Assembly (NCBI GenBank): GCA_019828595.1
Contig: JAHQRK010000014.1
Location: 1,488,001-1,552,000, forward strand
Direction: 5' to 3'
DNA from: Aphanomyces cochlioides
Taxonomy: Eukaryota > Oomycota > Saprolegniomycetes > Saprolegniales > Verrucalvaceae
DNA length: 64,000 nt
The number at the start of each line of letters is the position of its first letter. Position 1 is the first letter of the stretch. Below, piece by piece: positions 46,423 through 57,368 of this stretch. The notes under the pieces were generated by a model. The model was not told the DNA's origin, ran no database searches, and was given only the letters and a program-made list of their open reading frames with translations. Both the position numbers and the translations under genes were made by a program.

Positions 46423-46449
46423 TCTTGTCTGATGCGCACAAGTCGCGAC

Positions 46450-47137
46450 ATGGTGAAGTTGTTCTGCGGTGTGTATGGTGAAGTGACTGTGTTCTCCGTC
46501 GACATTCAGCTCAGCAAAAATGTCGAGGCGCTGCAGAAGGCGATCGTACATGAGAAGGCAGACATCAATGATCGCTTCAACGTTGATCCAGCCGATTTGA
46601 CGTTGTACTTGGCGGGGAAGATGGAAAAAGGCAAGAAGAGCAAGTGGCTTGCGGACGACGACAATGTGGGCTCTTTCTTACGAGGCGGGGTCGACAAGAA
46701 GTACAAGGAAATGCGTTCTACGGGGAAACTCAATGACGACAAGTACTTTGGAAGAAAATTTCGGCCAATACCGAACACGATTCATGTGTTGGTGGAACTC
46801 CCTAAAGATGGTTCAGCGAGTGAGACATCAACGATGGCGCACATGATCGAGGAAATGTACGATCAAGTTGTGCAGACACAGTGGAAGCGATATGTTCACT
46901 CGAACATGAGCTCGAGTGATGGGAGATCTCGTGCAAGATTTTTACATTCATGTGGAACCAGTCCGTTCCGCTGCTGGAAAGTTCACTGCGATTGAAGGGT
47001 TCAACTGGAAAAATGTTTGTGATGAAAGTGGTAAAAATATCGCGCTCAACGAGGAACAGCAACGAGAGCGATATCGAGCGTATGTGGAAGAAAATATTGG
47101 CGATGTGCTCACGACGAACAAGCTTTGCGTGCAGTAA
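46450..47137 (+). pseudogene. Crinkler (CRN)-family protein, frameshifted
   Basis: Starts MVKLFCGVYGEVTVFSVDI, the typical CRN opening, with a ubiquitin-like N-domain and LYLAGK at residues 52-57 in place of the LxLFLAK translocation motif, followed by GKKSKWLADDDNVGSFLRGG, similar to the DWL region. CRNs are a large class of oomycete intracellular effector-like proteins; some act in host nuclei, many are widespread in non-pathogens. The frame is lost near 46920: the first frame ends at 46995, while a second frame (DLVQDFYIHVEPVRSAAGKF to CVQ) continues to 47137. The C-terminal effector domain is short and not assignable. Probably a decayed gene. A frame 46950-47315 has no support. Confidence 0.75.
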
Positions 47138-47677
47138 ATGGCTTGTTCGAACAATGACATTGGGGCAAAGATTCTTGAGCCGATGCGTCCAAGAATCCCC
47201 CATTCCGCCTTTTGAAATCAGGTCCGTCGGGCATTTTGGACTCGTCTTTCGTCGCTCACTTGAATTTGAGTCCAATGCTTCGAAGGGTGTTTGGATCGTC
47301 GTAGATCAGTCTTGAACGTTCCACGCTGCGGGGTGTACGTTTCCTCGTGCTGCACGTGTGCACGCTATTGCAATTATGGACGAATGAATACCTGTTGCTA
47401 TCCTAAGAGTAAACTCTAGAACTATCAGCGCGTCTGTTTGTATTTGCTTGCATGCGCAGACTATATGAGCGACCCTGACGATCTTCAAACCCTCCTCAAC
47501 ACCGCATATGCGATCTACCTTCGAGTTGAGCAATACCCCGACAATTCATCACTTGGAAAAGAAGTCATAAATTACCAGTGAGGATGCTGGAGCTGCACTT
47601 GGAGCTCTCAAATCTCCATGAAACTAGCCGCGATATAATCTCACAAGTTTCAAATGTCCGTCGTATCAAGCTTGATC
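47138..47677. other. Intergenic, no gene recognised
   Basis: Contains short open pieces only. The motif tcacaagtttcaaatgtccg at 47641 recurs in the window (see findings). Confidence 0.5.
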
Positions 47678-47680
47678 AAT

Positions 47681-47725
47681 AGAGTTTGCGCAAATTGTGA
47701 TTATACTATAGACTTGACTATAGTG
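47681..47725 (+). repeat. Left TIR of the Harbinger element
   Basis: Pairs with 50089-50133. It contains the palindrome TTTGCGCAAA and repeats of actatag. There is a 2-bp difference (AGAG vs AGAGAC) near the end. Confidence 0.8.
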
Positions 47726-47959
47726 ATAAAGTTTTACAAGTACCTTTGATACTTAATTTTGTATAGTCGAAATGCCAGTCATCTTGACTATAAATCGACT
47801 TTCAAGCCCCTTCATAATCATCGAGAATACCTCCATGTTTTGGAAACTCTCAATAATAAATCAATCATAATGATAAGTATTTCAGAGGTTCCTCTTTTCT
47901 TTCCACAACGGTCCAGCCAGTCAATCTCAAGACTTCCCAACAAACTGAGTGCCATCAGC

Positions 47960-48730
47960 ATGGTCGAATCCTCGCTAGAAGTCCCCGTCGATCAAGATGC
48001 CGCGCCGCTTACACCTGTCGAAGACATGAAGAAGGAGAGGAAGACAAGATTTTCTTACAAAGAAGCCGATGATATCAAGTTGCTGCAAGAGATCCTCAGC
48101 GACGACGGCCACTTTGTCGATGGCGCGAAGGAGGTCTTGCAGTGGCATGGTATCCACAAACGACTGCATAGTGGCGGAATGGACGTTAGTGAGCATAGTC
48201 TCAAGCGTCGCCTCAAAACAATCTACGAATCGTTCTGCTCGGCAGAACGTGCGTCCAAATCAGCGTCAGGTACGACTTCTTTATTCAATTTAGGTTAAAG
48301 CTTGTAACTAGGTGTTGAAGAGTCTGTCGACGAAAAGACTCAACTGCTTCAAGAGTATCACGACCTCTTTTGCGAGCGGCAGGCCGTCGAAGTTGAAAAG
48401 AAGCGGTCGACGAATGATCGTGATAAAAGAAATGAAGAAGGAGGTCGTGCGATTCGAGACGCTGCATTAAACGGCGTCGAACGTAATGCCGCTCACGACG
48501 ACGAGAAGGATTTAACAAAATTCGACGTCAACGAGTACCTCAAGGAGACTCTACGCGTGCGTGTGATGGAACACGAGGATCAAGCAGACTTGAAGCGCCG
48601 GCGCTTGAATCTTGACAACCGCCTCATCTCGTTGCAGGAGAACATGATTGAATTACAGAAGGAAGCGACAAGAATGCAGCATGAGACCATGAAGATCATG
48701 ACAGCGCTGATCGATAAGATTCAAAAATAA
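47960..48730 (+). CDS. Harbinger accessory protein, Myb/SANT-like DNA-binding
   Basis: Exons 47960-48269 and 48312-48730 with a 42-nt intron (GTACGA..AACTAG, phase 1) give 242 residues. Residues of about 30-95 (RFSYKEADDIKLLQEILSDD, ALQWHGIHKRL-like and SLKRRLKTIYESF) fit a Myb/SANT-like trihelix; the second half is a charged coiled coil (RLISLQENMIELQKEATRMQ). In PIF/Harbinger elements such a protein helps import the transposase into the nucleus and recognise the ends. The ATG at 47960 is chosen as the first one followed by the acidic start (MVESSLEVPVDQDA); the frame is open upstream. Confidence 0.8.
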
Positions 48731-48896
48731 TATAATGTTAGTCGCAAAATATATTATTAGCGCTATTAATATAAATATTTAATCAAATTTAAATATGTTA
48801 TGATGTTTGTATACTATTTAATTGTGACAGCTAGTAATTAAATTCCTTCTATACATTTAAATAAGTACAGTGCAGTTAAAAAATATCGAACACATT

Positions 48897-50009
48897 TTAT
48901 TCATTGAGATATTCTTCCAAAGACGGCGGGACAAGGTTGAAGAATTGGCTCGTTTGGTTGCCGCCGTTGACGCATGCAAGGCAATTTGTGAGAAGAACGC
49001 CGATGAGGTACATCTTGGCAACTGGGGAGAGGAAGACCTTCAGATTTTTCTTGTAGTCTAGAAAAGCCCAGTGCCGCAATATGCCAGCAAAGCACCATTC
49101 GACTGATACCCGCACCGAGCTCATCTTCTTGTTGAAAGCGGCTTGCGCTTGAGTGACGATCGCGCCCTTGTATGGGCTAAGAAGCCATGGACGGAGAGGA
49201 TAGGCAGGGTCGCCATAGATGTAGGTTCCAGTCGACGCATGCGACAGCCACTTGTGGCCAATTCGGCTTTCTTTTAGCAGTATAACGTCGTGTCGGCGGC
49301 CTTCGATGGGGCCGTACATCGATACAATAAGACCGTTTGCTAGAGTCACGCTTTGGAACTTGATAGAATGGACTCGTTTATGTCCATTATACGCTTGTCG
49401 CTGAAAATATGTTGGACGTGATATTGGCCGTACCGTGCCGTCAATAAAAGCAGCGCAAGGTGTATCAATCCCAGTCTTTCTGGAAATAGCTTGACTTGAT
49501 GAAGCTGTACAAGTCGCCACGAGGGTAGCGTCGAACTCGATTTTTGTTTTGTATTTCGTGTAGAGTAAATTCAATACATGAGAAAAGATCCTACAAAGCT
49601 CAGACGGTTCTCTACCAAACAACATCGAGAGCTCTATCCATCGATTCGGATAACTCATGCGACGCAAGAGAACCAATAGTCCATCTAAAGCACTTACTTT
49701 GAGTCTACTCGTCGTAATAAGCACCTCTGGCAGACGCATACTGGCAAGTAGACGAGATATCTCGTCTTTTTGAAACCTGAATAACGCCAGGCACGTCTGG
49801 TCGCACACAGTATTCAGCTTGAATCGCTCTTGTGGAATCATAAGTCTTTCGCGAATTGAGCGTCGGAGCAGCAAGAAGATCAGGTCATCATTGCTCGCAG
49901 CAAGGAGCACAAGCATGGTCGGATTCATTCTTCTGCACCAAGGAAATGCACTTGTGAACGAATGGTCCAGAGAAATACGAGCTGAATTACCTCTCTCATT
50001 TGCATTCAT
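48897..50009 (-). CDS. PIF/Harbinger transposase (DDE_Tnp_4)
   Basis: Open frame with catalytic motifs AAFIDGTVRPI (first D), GPIEGRRHDVILL and IYGDPAYPL (second D region), RVSVEWCFAGI (E), in the order and spacing of DDE_4 nucleases. The N-terminal helical part (ELSMLFGREPSELCRIFSHV) is the usual HTH-like region. ATG at 50009 (MNANERGNSARI) is preferred since the frame reaches up to 50060 into the TIR. 370 residues, no stop or shift, so an active enzyme is possible. Confidence 0.9.
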   Translation of the reverse strand: MNANERGNSARISLDHSFTSAFPWCRRMNPTMLVLLAASNDDLIFLLLRRSIRERLMIPQERFKLNTVCDQTCLALFRFQKDEISRLLASMRLPEVLITTSRLKVSALDGLLVLLRRMSYPNRWIELSMLFGREPSELCRIFSHVLNLLYTKYKTKIEFDATLVATCTASSSQAISRKTGIDTPCAAFIDGTVRPISRPTYFQRQAYNGHKRVHSIKFQSVTLANGLIVSMYGPIEGRRHDVILLKESRIGHKWLSHASTGTYIYGDPAYPLRPWLLSPYKGAIVTQAQAAFNKKMSSVRVSVEWCFAGILRHWAFLDYKKNLKVFLSPVAKMYLIGVLLTNCLACVNGGNQTSQFFNLVPPSLEEYLNE

Positions 50010-50088
50010 ATCTATAGTCAATTTTATAGTTGATTTTGCGTGCGCAATCGCCATTTGCATTGAATTATACTATAGACTTGACTATGCA

Positions 50089-50133
50089 CTATAGTATAAT
50101 CTATAGTATAATCTTGATTTGCGCAAAGTCTCT
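50089..50133 (-). repeat. Right TIR of the Harbinger element
   Basis: Inverted copy of the left TIR. The sequence just inside (50058-50110) repeats actatagacttgactat and actatagtataatctatag. Confidence 0.8.
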
Positions 50134-50136
50134 AAT

Positions 50137-51236
50137 GACGTACTCCATGCTGCGTGAGACGGTGAAAGCCATCCATGCCTTGGCACTTCACTATCGCAGG
50201 TGGAACTTTATCCAGTCAGGATACGACGGCTATCGCTCGGTACTTTGTTCAAAGAGTGTGTACTCAATTGAAACTTGGTGCTCGAGAGCCAGTAACGATA
50301 CTCTTCGTGCGTCTGCGTCAACAGTGGACACTAAAATGAGAGCCAAAGTGATAGTTTCCTGTGGCCAGAGTGGTCTGTCTACGCTCTATGTCGAAGATTG
50401 GAGTATGCAAGACACATCGCGATGCTTTGACGGCGACATGGTCATTGAAAGCGGCTGGTGTTCTCTCGCCTACGATGGGATGAATGCCAACTTGGTGGTT
50501 TGAAAGACAGATCCATCTCCATCAACAGTTCCCCTGAGACCACAAAAGAGTGTAATATACGCTTCAGGCAGACAATGACCGAAAAGAATCGAACTCCACC
50601 AATCGAGCACATAATATGTGCTCGATTGTGTGGTCAACAGGGCCGTATAGGAGAAGAACGAATCTAATGAATCTACAACCTTCTGATACGGTAAAAGTGA
50701 CAATGAATGGACAACCACGCAATGCGTCCCATCACGCCACCCCAAGCCGTCAATACATCAAGCCCAGCACCGCTTCCATGCTGAGCAGTGCACAGCTCTA
50801 CCTCTGAGAGTTTCCGTGCCATTTTAGTATCGGCGTGTGAGTCGACCATCGAACATCTTTTTTTTTATCGCTTCCCCACCGTCTGACTCATCCATGGATG
50901 CACCGTACCACGCTTAGGCATCAATCAGCCTGCATGGGTTGGATGCCCACCTTCTCTCTTTCTGTCGATCAAAATGCAATTGCAGCTAAACTATCAAGGT
51001 ATAACCTGATGGACATGATCGCCGCTTGCCTTGGTCTATATAATCCGAGATGGAGCTTAAGCTCATGAGGAAGCTAGAATGCCAGGGGGATTCTACGGCC
51101 CCGGGCTTGTAGAGGAACACAAGAGCCGAGCGTCCAACTTTTCAAAGTTATCCAGTTCATATCAGATCATCTCAGACACAACTGGTGATACCTCATGAAT
51201 TCTCCCCATCATTTTGAAATTGGAGCCCAAGTCACC
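50137..51236. other. Duplicated upstream region of the lipase-like gene
   Basis: Parts match the upstream region of the second copy: 50371-50440 (tcgaagattggagtatgcaa and gatgctttgacgg) with 57690-57750, and 51110-51180 (gtagaggaac, cagacacaactgg) with 58575-58675. The frame 50139-50503 is open but is split by this homology and has no recognised family. Confidence 0.5.
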
Positions 51237-52906
51237 ATGACTCAAGACTCGAATGTTGAAGACTTTGCCGCCATCCCAGCGACGCCAGTGGCTGAAACTC
51301 AAGAAGGCAAGCCTCGCTGCATCACTCGCTTCCGCCTTATGGTCGCCCTTGCTGCCTTGTGTGGTGTCGTCTGCGTCACTGTCGGTGCCATTGTCTTCAC
51401 CCACAAGAGTGACAAGCCCGACGCCAAGAGCATCGTCAACAACATCCAACAAACACCCGGTCTCAAGGTCAACATCAAGGCGTTGCGTTCGTCCATGCAA
51501 GTCAATGGCAAGTCCGAAGTGACTGTCTACATCGTCCCCCGTGCGGCTCAAAACGCCTCGTCTGCGCTTGAATTCGATGCAATCTTGACCCAAGAAGGCG
51601 ATGAAGTGACGGAACAGTACGTCTTGTTGGACAACCGAGGCTACTGGTCAGTGTCGTCTGGAGAGACTCTTCTTCGCTCGGGATGCTTGGACGCCTCTCA
51701 AATCCCGCCGGTTCAGCTTGTCCAAACGAGTTTGGAGAAGTCGCGCATCGTGAGCGACGTTGTTGTCGATGGTTCGGTTGTGGAGATGGGATGCGAATCT
51801 GGTCAACTGCTGAAGCTCAGCTTTGCTGGTGAAACTTTTGTGTTTTGCAACTCCAACACCAACCAATTGAGCCGTGCTCGCGGGAATGACTTGGAGCTTT
51901 CTGTGGAATACTTGCGCGACCCAACTCTTGTGCCTGACATCGTGGCTCCATCTGACTTGAACTGTCCTTTGGTCCAAACGGCTCTTCCTAACTTGGAAAC
52001 GGCGCCAACATCGAGCAAGAACCACCTCGAAAGCATCGCTGGATCGGCTCACCTTGAAGCTTCATCGTGCGGTTGCAAGGGACCAAAGAAGCCTTGTTTG
52101 TTTGTCCATGGTGTCGGTCAAAAGACAAGTGGTCCTTTGACTGACACGTTCGCAGACTATTGGGGCAGTATTGAGGAGCACGCTCCCTGTTGCACTACAA
52201 TCAAATTTGCGCACATGGACACCGTGAGCCGTGGATGGGAGATGCCAGCCTCCAACAAGAATTTTGCAACTTGGCGTTGCAAGTCGCCATTGGCAACAGT
52301 GGCAACACGATCGGCAACCTCATTTTGACGACGCATTCGATGGGTAACATGTTCGCGTCGGCCGCTTTGGTGAACAACAAGTGCCAATTCTCGAGCGGCG
52401 TGACTTGGGTGTCGTTGGCTGGCCCTATGCAGGGCAGCAAGACCGCCAACTTGCTCGTCGATAAGTGTAGCTCAGGTGGTTGGGGCGACTTGGCCATCAA
52501 AGGCATTTTGAACCTTGTGGGCCAATGCCCTGCCGAACCTGGTTACTTGTCCTTGTTGTATCAATCGACCGTCGATGCCAACCGCAAGAACCAATTCTTG
52601 GCCATCCAATCCAAGCGTGCTCAATATGTCTCGAAGATTGTGTGCGGCACGAGTGCTGTTGGTTTGATCACTACCGACGCTGCGTTGAAGATTGTGGGAG
52701 ATTTGTCCAAGCATGACGCTGCCAACGATGGTCTTGTGGACATCAACAGTTGCCAAGCTGGCTACGGCACGAAAGGATTTGGCACAACCACCTCGAGCGC
52801 CAACTACCAAGCCGCCCTCAACCATCGCGACATCACATTCCGCAATGGCGATGGCTGGTTCGGCGATGACCGCAAGCCCATCAAGTGGTTTGAATGCGCA
52901 TTGTAA
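51237..52906 (+). pseudogene. Membrane-anchored alpha/beta-hydrolase (lipase-like), copy 1, one-base deletion
   Basis: Same protein as the intact copy at 58733-60403: cytoplasmic start MTQDSNVEDFAAIPATP, one transmembrane segment (LMVALAALCGVVCVTVGAIV), then CLFVHGVG, LTTHSMGNM and NDGLVDINS. One base is missing near 52240 compared with copies 2 and 3 (WDDASL becomes WEMPAS); the first frame ends at 52328 and the correct frame resumes in 52190-52906. A His in ALNHRD survives. All else is intact, so inactivation is recent. Confidence 0.9.
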
Positions 52907-53359
52907 TTGCCATGAATGTTAAACATTTTGTCGTGTATTCCCTTGTTGTTCAGACTTCCAAATGCCTTGCCCTCCAACTTGGAGGCCTGTCAGTCCGTTG
53001 TTTCGTCCCAGAAAATCCACTCATATGTATTCATCACCCTACTCTCCTTCGCGTGGTCCTCGAGTATGATGAGTGACCTGGTTTTTGGATTGATGTATCC
53101 GAGATGCACATCGCTACAGCGTTGAGGCGACGTCCAAAGCGCCATGGATAGCCAAATCATCACAGCCTCATGCAATCACGACAGAAAGATGCTATTACGC
53201 ACGACTCGCGAATTCGCACCGTGCGCTTGCCAAATGACAGAAATGTATCCATGAATCTCGAAGCCTGCTCAAAGGAGACTTCCATTGAGCAGGCTTGATG
53301 CTTGTCAAAATTCTGTCCCTGCGTCAACCGTTGCATATCCGGATAATACTCCGCAAGAT
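52907..53359. other. Intergenic, no gene; one strong hairpin
   Basis: AAGCCTGCTCAA (53261-53272) and TTGAGCAGGCTT (53285-53296) form a perfect 12-bp stem with a 12-nt loop. Otherwise nothing recognised. Confidence 0.6.
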
Positions 53360-53531
53360 CAGGGATGCAATACGTTACGGTATTTTCCGTAACATTACGG
53401 TAATACGTTACTATAAAGTCAATCGTATTTCATTACGGTTGCGGCTATTGGTAATAGTGTTACTTACAATAAATCTTTGCGTATTACAGTAATAACAATA
53501 ACCACTCCAATCGAGTGGTCATAAAGCCTTA

Positions 53532-53610
53532 TGGGCCGCAAACGAGACTTCGACAATTTGAAGTTCTTCAAAATTGATGGGAATCACGCGAAATGCCTAC
53601 TTTGCGAGTA
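53532..53610 (+). pseudogene. BED-type zinc finger start of the hAT transposase, interrupted
   Basis: ATG at 53532 opens MGRKRDFDNLKFFKIDGNHA, then KCLLCEY with the first CxxC of a BED finger. The frame is broken at 53611 by the MITE. Confidence 0.65.
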
Positions 53611-53817
53611 CTGATTTCCCTCTCACTTTTAAACGGCCCACAATTGATAATTTTTACAAATTAATATTATCAAAATATAGAGTACTTTCAAAAATTTGAA
53701 TTCAGTATGGAAGAGCTGATAGTGAGAGTCACCTCTAAACATTTATATTCATTCAATTACTAAATGACTTGTGAAACTCGATAAATATCACCCGTTTAAA
53801 ACTGAGAGGGAAATCAG
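53611..53817. mobile_element. 207-bp MITE with TA target duplication (Tc1/mariner type)
   Basis: TIRs CTGATTTCCCTCTCA..TTTTAAACGG at 53611-53636 and inverted at 53792-53817; flanked by TA (53609-53610 and 53818-53819). Non-coding, AT-rich. It disrupts the hAT transposase gene inside its zinc-finger coding region. Confidence 0.85.
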
Positions 53818-53943
53818 TATACGCATACTGGGAAAAATAGACACGTTCATGCAAATGTCTTACGACATCACATGCTTAAGTAGCACAAAGAAGTCGAGCT
53901 CCCTACTCCCAAGAAACCAAAGACGTCGATTGATCAATTTCTT

Positions 53944-55566
53944 GTGTCAGAACCACCTCCTGACACACGCATTTCATACACAACAACAAAGGACAAGGTA
54001 GTTCAGAATGTCGTTGACTCGATCGCAAAAGGAGGGCTCCCGCTATGGGCCTTCGAGCGGCCAGGACTCTCAGACATCGTGGAGCCAATCTGTACGAATG
54101 CCGGGCTATCCTTGAACCGTTCAGCAGTACGCACCCTTGTCCTCGAAGCTGCCAAGACCAAACGTGAAGAATTAGCACGCCTAGTGTCAAATCGACTGAT
54201 TGCCATCAAATTGGATCTCTGTACTCGATGTCGACGTAACTTCCTTGGTGTCAATATGCAACTCGTACAGATTGAGACAAAATCCATCTCTACAGCCACT
54301 CTATTTGTGCAAGAACTGACTGGTCCTGCGACTACGAAAGCGATTTATGAAGCAATGGTGAAGTGTATTTCCAAATTTGGTATTGATGAAAAACAAGTAT
54401 ACAGCATCACAACAGACAACGGAAGCAACGTTACTGGGCTCTCCAACTTGATTGAGCTTAACAGCGATGTCGACGAAGACGATCTATGTGAGGATGACGA
54501 TGATACAGAGGCGAATGATGATATTGAATGGAGCAGGGCGATAGACCAATTGCCCGATCGTGGCAGTGTCTCTGGTGTACGATGTGGTATGCATACATTT
54601 CAACTTGCCGTCAACAAAGCCTTGATAAACATTGTGGATCCCAGTATTTTGCGCAAGATACGTTCAATCGTCAAAAAATGCCACACTGGACTTGTACGCC
54701 AACGCTTCGTGGAGAAGGGAGTAAGTTTACCCAAACTCGACATTGTCACAAGATGGGGGTCGACATACGATATGCTTGATTCATGCTTGCGTGTAAGGCA
54801 GTGTATTGATGAGGTTTTTGCGGCTAATGATGCACTACGTTGTACACAAGACGATTGGATGCAAGTCGAGTGTATTTTGCTGTCTCTAGAGCCGGCAAGG
54901 AAGTTGACGACATCTCTTCAGTTAAAGGCAATGCTGGCCGGTGACTTTTTGGCTAAGTGGTTTGCGACGAAGAGGCTATTGAGGGACATGTCGTTGCCTT
55001 TATCTCTGGAATTGGCGAAGACTATGGAGATGCGAGAGTCAAAACTGTTCGAAAACAGCGCTTTCATTGCTGCTGTGCTTGTGGATTTACGCTATCAAAT
55101 ACTTTTAACGAGAGACCAGAGACACGTTGGTTTGCAGCACTTAATGACTACGTGGAAGCGTTTAAGTAGCATTCGCCCTGCACAAGGCGTTTCGATTGAT
55201 ACGAGTCTTTCGTCGAGCGCAAGCGGAACCATCAGTGAATGTCACGACCCAATTGCTTTTATTATTCAAGAAGCTGAAGCAGCAGAGGCTGCAGAGGCCG
55301 CTTTTGACTGTGGTGCGATCGATCACAAGGTTGAAACAGCCATTCTTGGCGGGCGACTGTCGAGGGAAGCAGACATCTTGAAATATTGGTGCGATTTTCC
55401 AGATCATGACGTGCGTGATCTTGCGTTAACTGCTATAGCACTTCCAGCAACTCAAGTCAGTGTCGAGAGGACTTTCAGTGGGCTTCGATACATCCTTCAT
55501 GACCAAAGAACGAGGATGGCGTCGGAAGTTCTTGATGCGATCATGCTTTTGAGATGCAACACGTAG
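53944..55566 (+). pseudogene. hAT transposase, catalytic and dimerisation domains
   Basis: 540 codons open. SITTDNGSNVTG holds the second catalytic Asp of hAT RNase-H-like domains; CGMHTFQLAVNKAL is the CxxH element; the C-terminus LKYWCDFPDHDVRDLALTAI..SVERTFSGLRYI is the hAT dimerisation domain. The upstream part (53818-53943) that should complete the BED finger has a stop and a shifted frame, so with the MITE insertion the protein lacks its DNA-binding end. Confidence 0.88.
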
Positions 55567-55687
55567 AATATCGTATTACCGTAATACATTACGATAATTC
55601 AATCGTAACGTTCTTCCCTTACCATTCAACAATGCACCTTACGGTAATACTGAAAACCGTTTGGTAACGTAACGTATCACATCTCTG

Positions 55688-56265
55688 CGGAAGATATGGT
55701 AATTCCAAGTAATATGCGGACAACATAATGTATATAATCCGGATAATCTACGCTATATCCGGGTAACTAGAAATCCGAATAACTTTGGCGTTTTTTTCCG
55801 GACGACAGGTAATCACACAAGTTTCAAGTGTCCTCAACATCATGTTGCATTGAAAACGCACTCAAAAGCGACGACGGGAGCAAGCAGATCTGCCACTCGT
55901 GAATAATGCTATTAATATGACGAGCGGTTGACAGCGTCCCCCAACAAAATTTCTGCACACGCAATTCCAATCCGTCATTTTGCGTGGATACTGTACGCAC
56001 GTCTGAATCTTGCTAGTCTAGAGCAGACAACAATGCACTGCACGCGTCAACTGTTTAAGCTGACAGCCGAAATTAAATCTTCTAAAACAAAGTTATTGTA
56101 GGGGCATATTGGGATCGTACACAATGCGACAAAATAGACTTTTTCGGCTGATTTCTATCCGCTCAAAGAAAATTAAATTGTGCGAGAATGACTGGTTCAG
56201 AGCGCTTTCTGTCCTCTCTATAGAACGCTACGGCTCACACATTAAGCAATCCGAACGACGAAGCC
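55688..56265. other. Intergenic, no gene recognised
   Basis: Carries the motif cacaagtttcaagtgtcctc (55817) and short CCGGATAA repeats. Confidence 0.5.
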
Positions 56266-57368
56266 ATGGAAAAAAAACATGAGTTGACCCCCGCCGAAAA
56301 GCGTCTTATTGTCAAATGTCATCAATTCTTTAAAGAGACAAGGCACACGATTCAGCAAGGAAAGAGTTCAACTACGCGGCAAAGTGTAGCAGGGTGTCTC
56401 GGTTTTTCAGAGTCGACTGTTGCCAGAGTTCTTGCCGATTGGAATCTCAATCACGATCCAAACTTTGCACACAACAAGAACCGAGAGCGTGGTCGCCGAC
56501 AGCGCTCGCCCGCCGAGAATCTCTCAGCTGAAATTCGGGATATGATAAAGAAAGCAAACAGTCAATGCCTACCTGTCTCAGCAAAATCTCTCGTTGCTGA
56601 CATAGAGGAGCAGCATGGACTTACGATACCCTTGCGGACAATGCGTTCGGTGCTTCGAAGACTTGGCTTCCTTTATCAAAAAGGGCGATCGAGATTCTTG
56701 TTATGTGGCCGTCAAAACGTTGTGGCAAACGGACAAGGCAAGGCGAAGACAATTTGATGGAGAACGACTATCATGGCAATTTTGACAGCGAACAGTTTGA
56801 GCGCTGGTTTCAGTCCCTTTGCAGCGAGCTGTTTCGATCACATGATCCTTGCGTTATTCACATGGATGGCGCTAAATATCACAAGCGCGTATTGAATCAA
56901 CATCCAAGCGGCAAGGATCGAAAGTCAATAATTTTTCAATGGTTGTCTGAGCGTGGAATTGCCGCCAATATGTCATTGACGAAGGCCGAGCTTTTGATAC
57001 TTGTGAAGGATAATCGAGAAAAGCCCTTCTATGCAACCCAAGTGCTTGCGACCGAGAACGGACATGTCTAACTCTTCACGCCCCCGTATCATCCTGAGCT
57101 GCAACCTATCGAATTGATTTGGGGCATAGTGAAGAACCGCATCGCTATGCACCCGTCAACCAGCATGGATCACCTTGAAAAGAGGTTGAGGAGGGAGTTT
57201 GCCACTGTACAGACCTCTGACTGGCTGGGAGCTTATCGTAAGGTGCAGTCCTTTGAAGACTCGTATTTTGCGGCGGCTGATGACACTCTCCTTGCCGATG
57301 CTGAGTGTGAAGGAGACGATGACGAAGTCCACGGCGACTTGCTTGATGTTCTCTCTGAAAATGAATAG
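56266..57368 (+). pseudogene. Tc1/mariner-like transposase, internally deleted
   Basis: The first frame 56266-56757 has a helix-turn-helix start (MEKKHELTPAEKRLIVKCHQ, SVAGCLGFSESTVARVLADW). The catalytic start region with the first Asp is missing at about 56700. The next frame 56703-57071 has VIHMDGAKYHKR (second Asp), a TAA at 57069-57071, then the same frame continues with TPPYHPELQPIELIWGIVKN (third acidic, Glu) to 57368, ending in an acidic tail (DAECEGDDDEVHGD). At least one frame change and one stop. Confidence 0.8.

Larger units (their letters stand above)
47681..50133. mobile_element. PIF/Harbinger DNA transposon, apparently complete (2.45 kb)
   Basis: Left end AGAGTTTGCGCAAATTGTGA and inverted right end AGAGACTTTGCGCAAATCAA, each followed by GATTATACTATAGA; flanked by the 3-bp target duplication AAT (47678-47680 and 50134-50136). 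It carries two divergent-to-convergent genes as usual for this superfamily: a Myb/SANT-like accessory protein (plus) and a DDE transposase (minus), both open. Confidence 0.9.
53360..55687 (+). mobile_element. hAT DNA transposon (2.33 kb)
   Basis: TIRs: left CAGGGATGCAATACGTTACG (53360) and inverted right CAGAGATGTGATACGTTACG (ending 55687). Flanked by an imperfect 8-bp target duplication, CGCAAGAT (53352-53359) and CGGAAGAT (55688-55695), as expected for hAT. Outside lie repeats of CCGGATAA (53337, 55740). Confidence 0.85.

Noticed and set aside
46950..47315. 121-codon frame overlapping the CRN gene end
   Set aside because: Out of frame with both CRN parts, no CRN domain features.
51162..52052. 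Long minus-strand frames opposite the lipase-like genes (also 58712-59548, 59558-60496 and plus frames opposite copy 3)
   Set aside because: They recur in every copy only because the coding strand is conserved; their translations show no domain and break where the sense protein varies.
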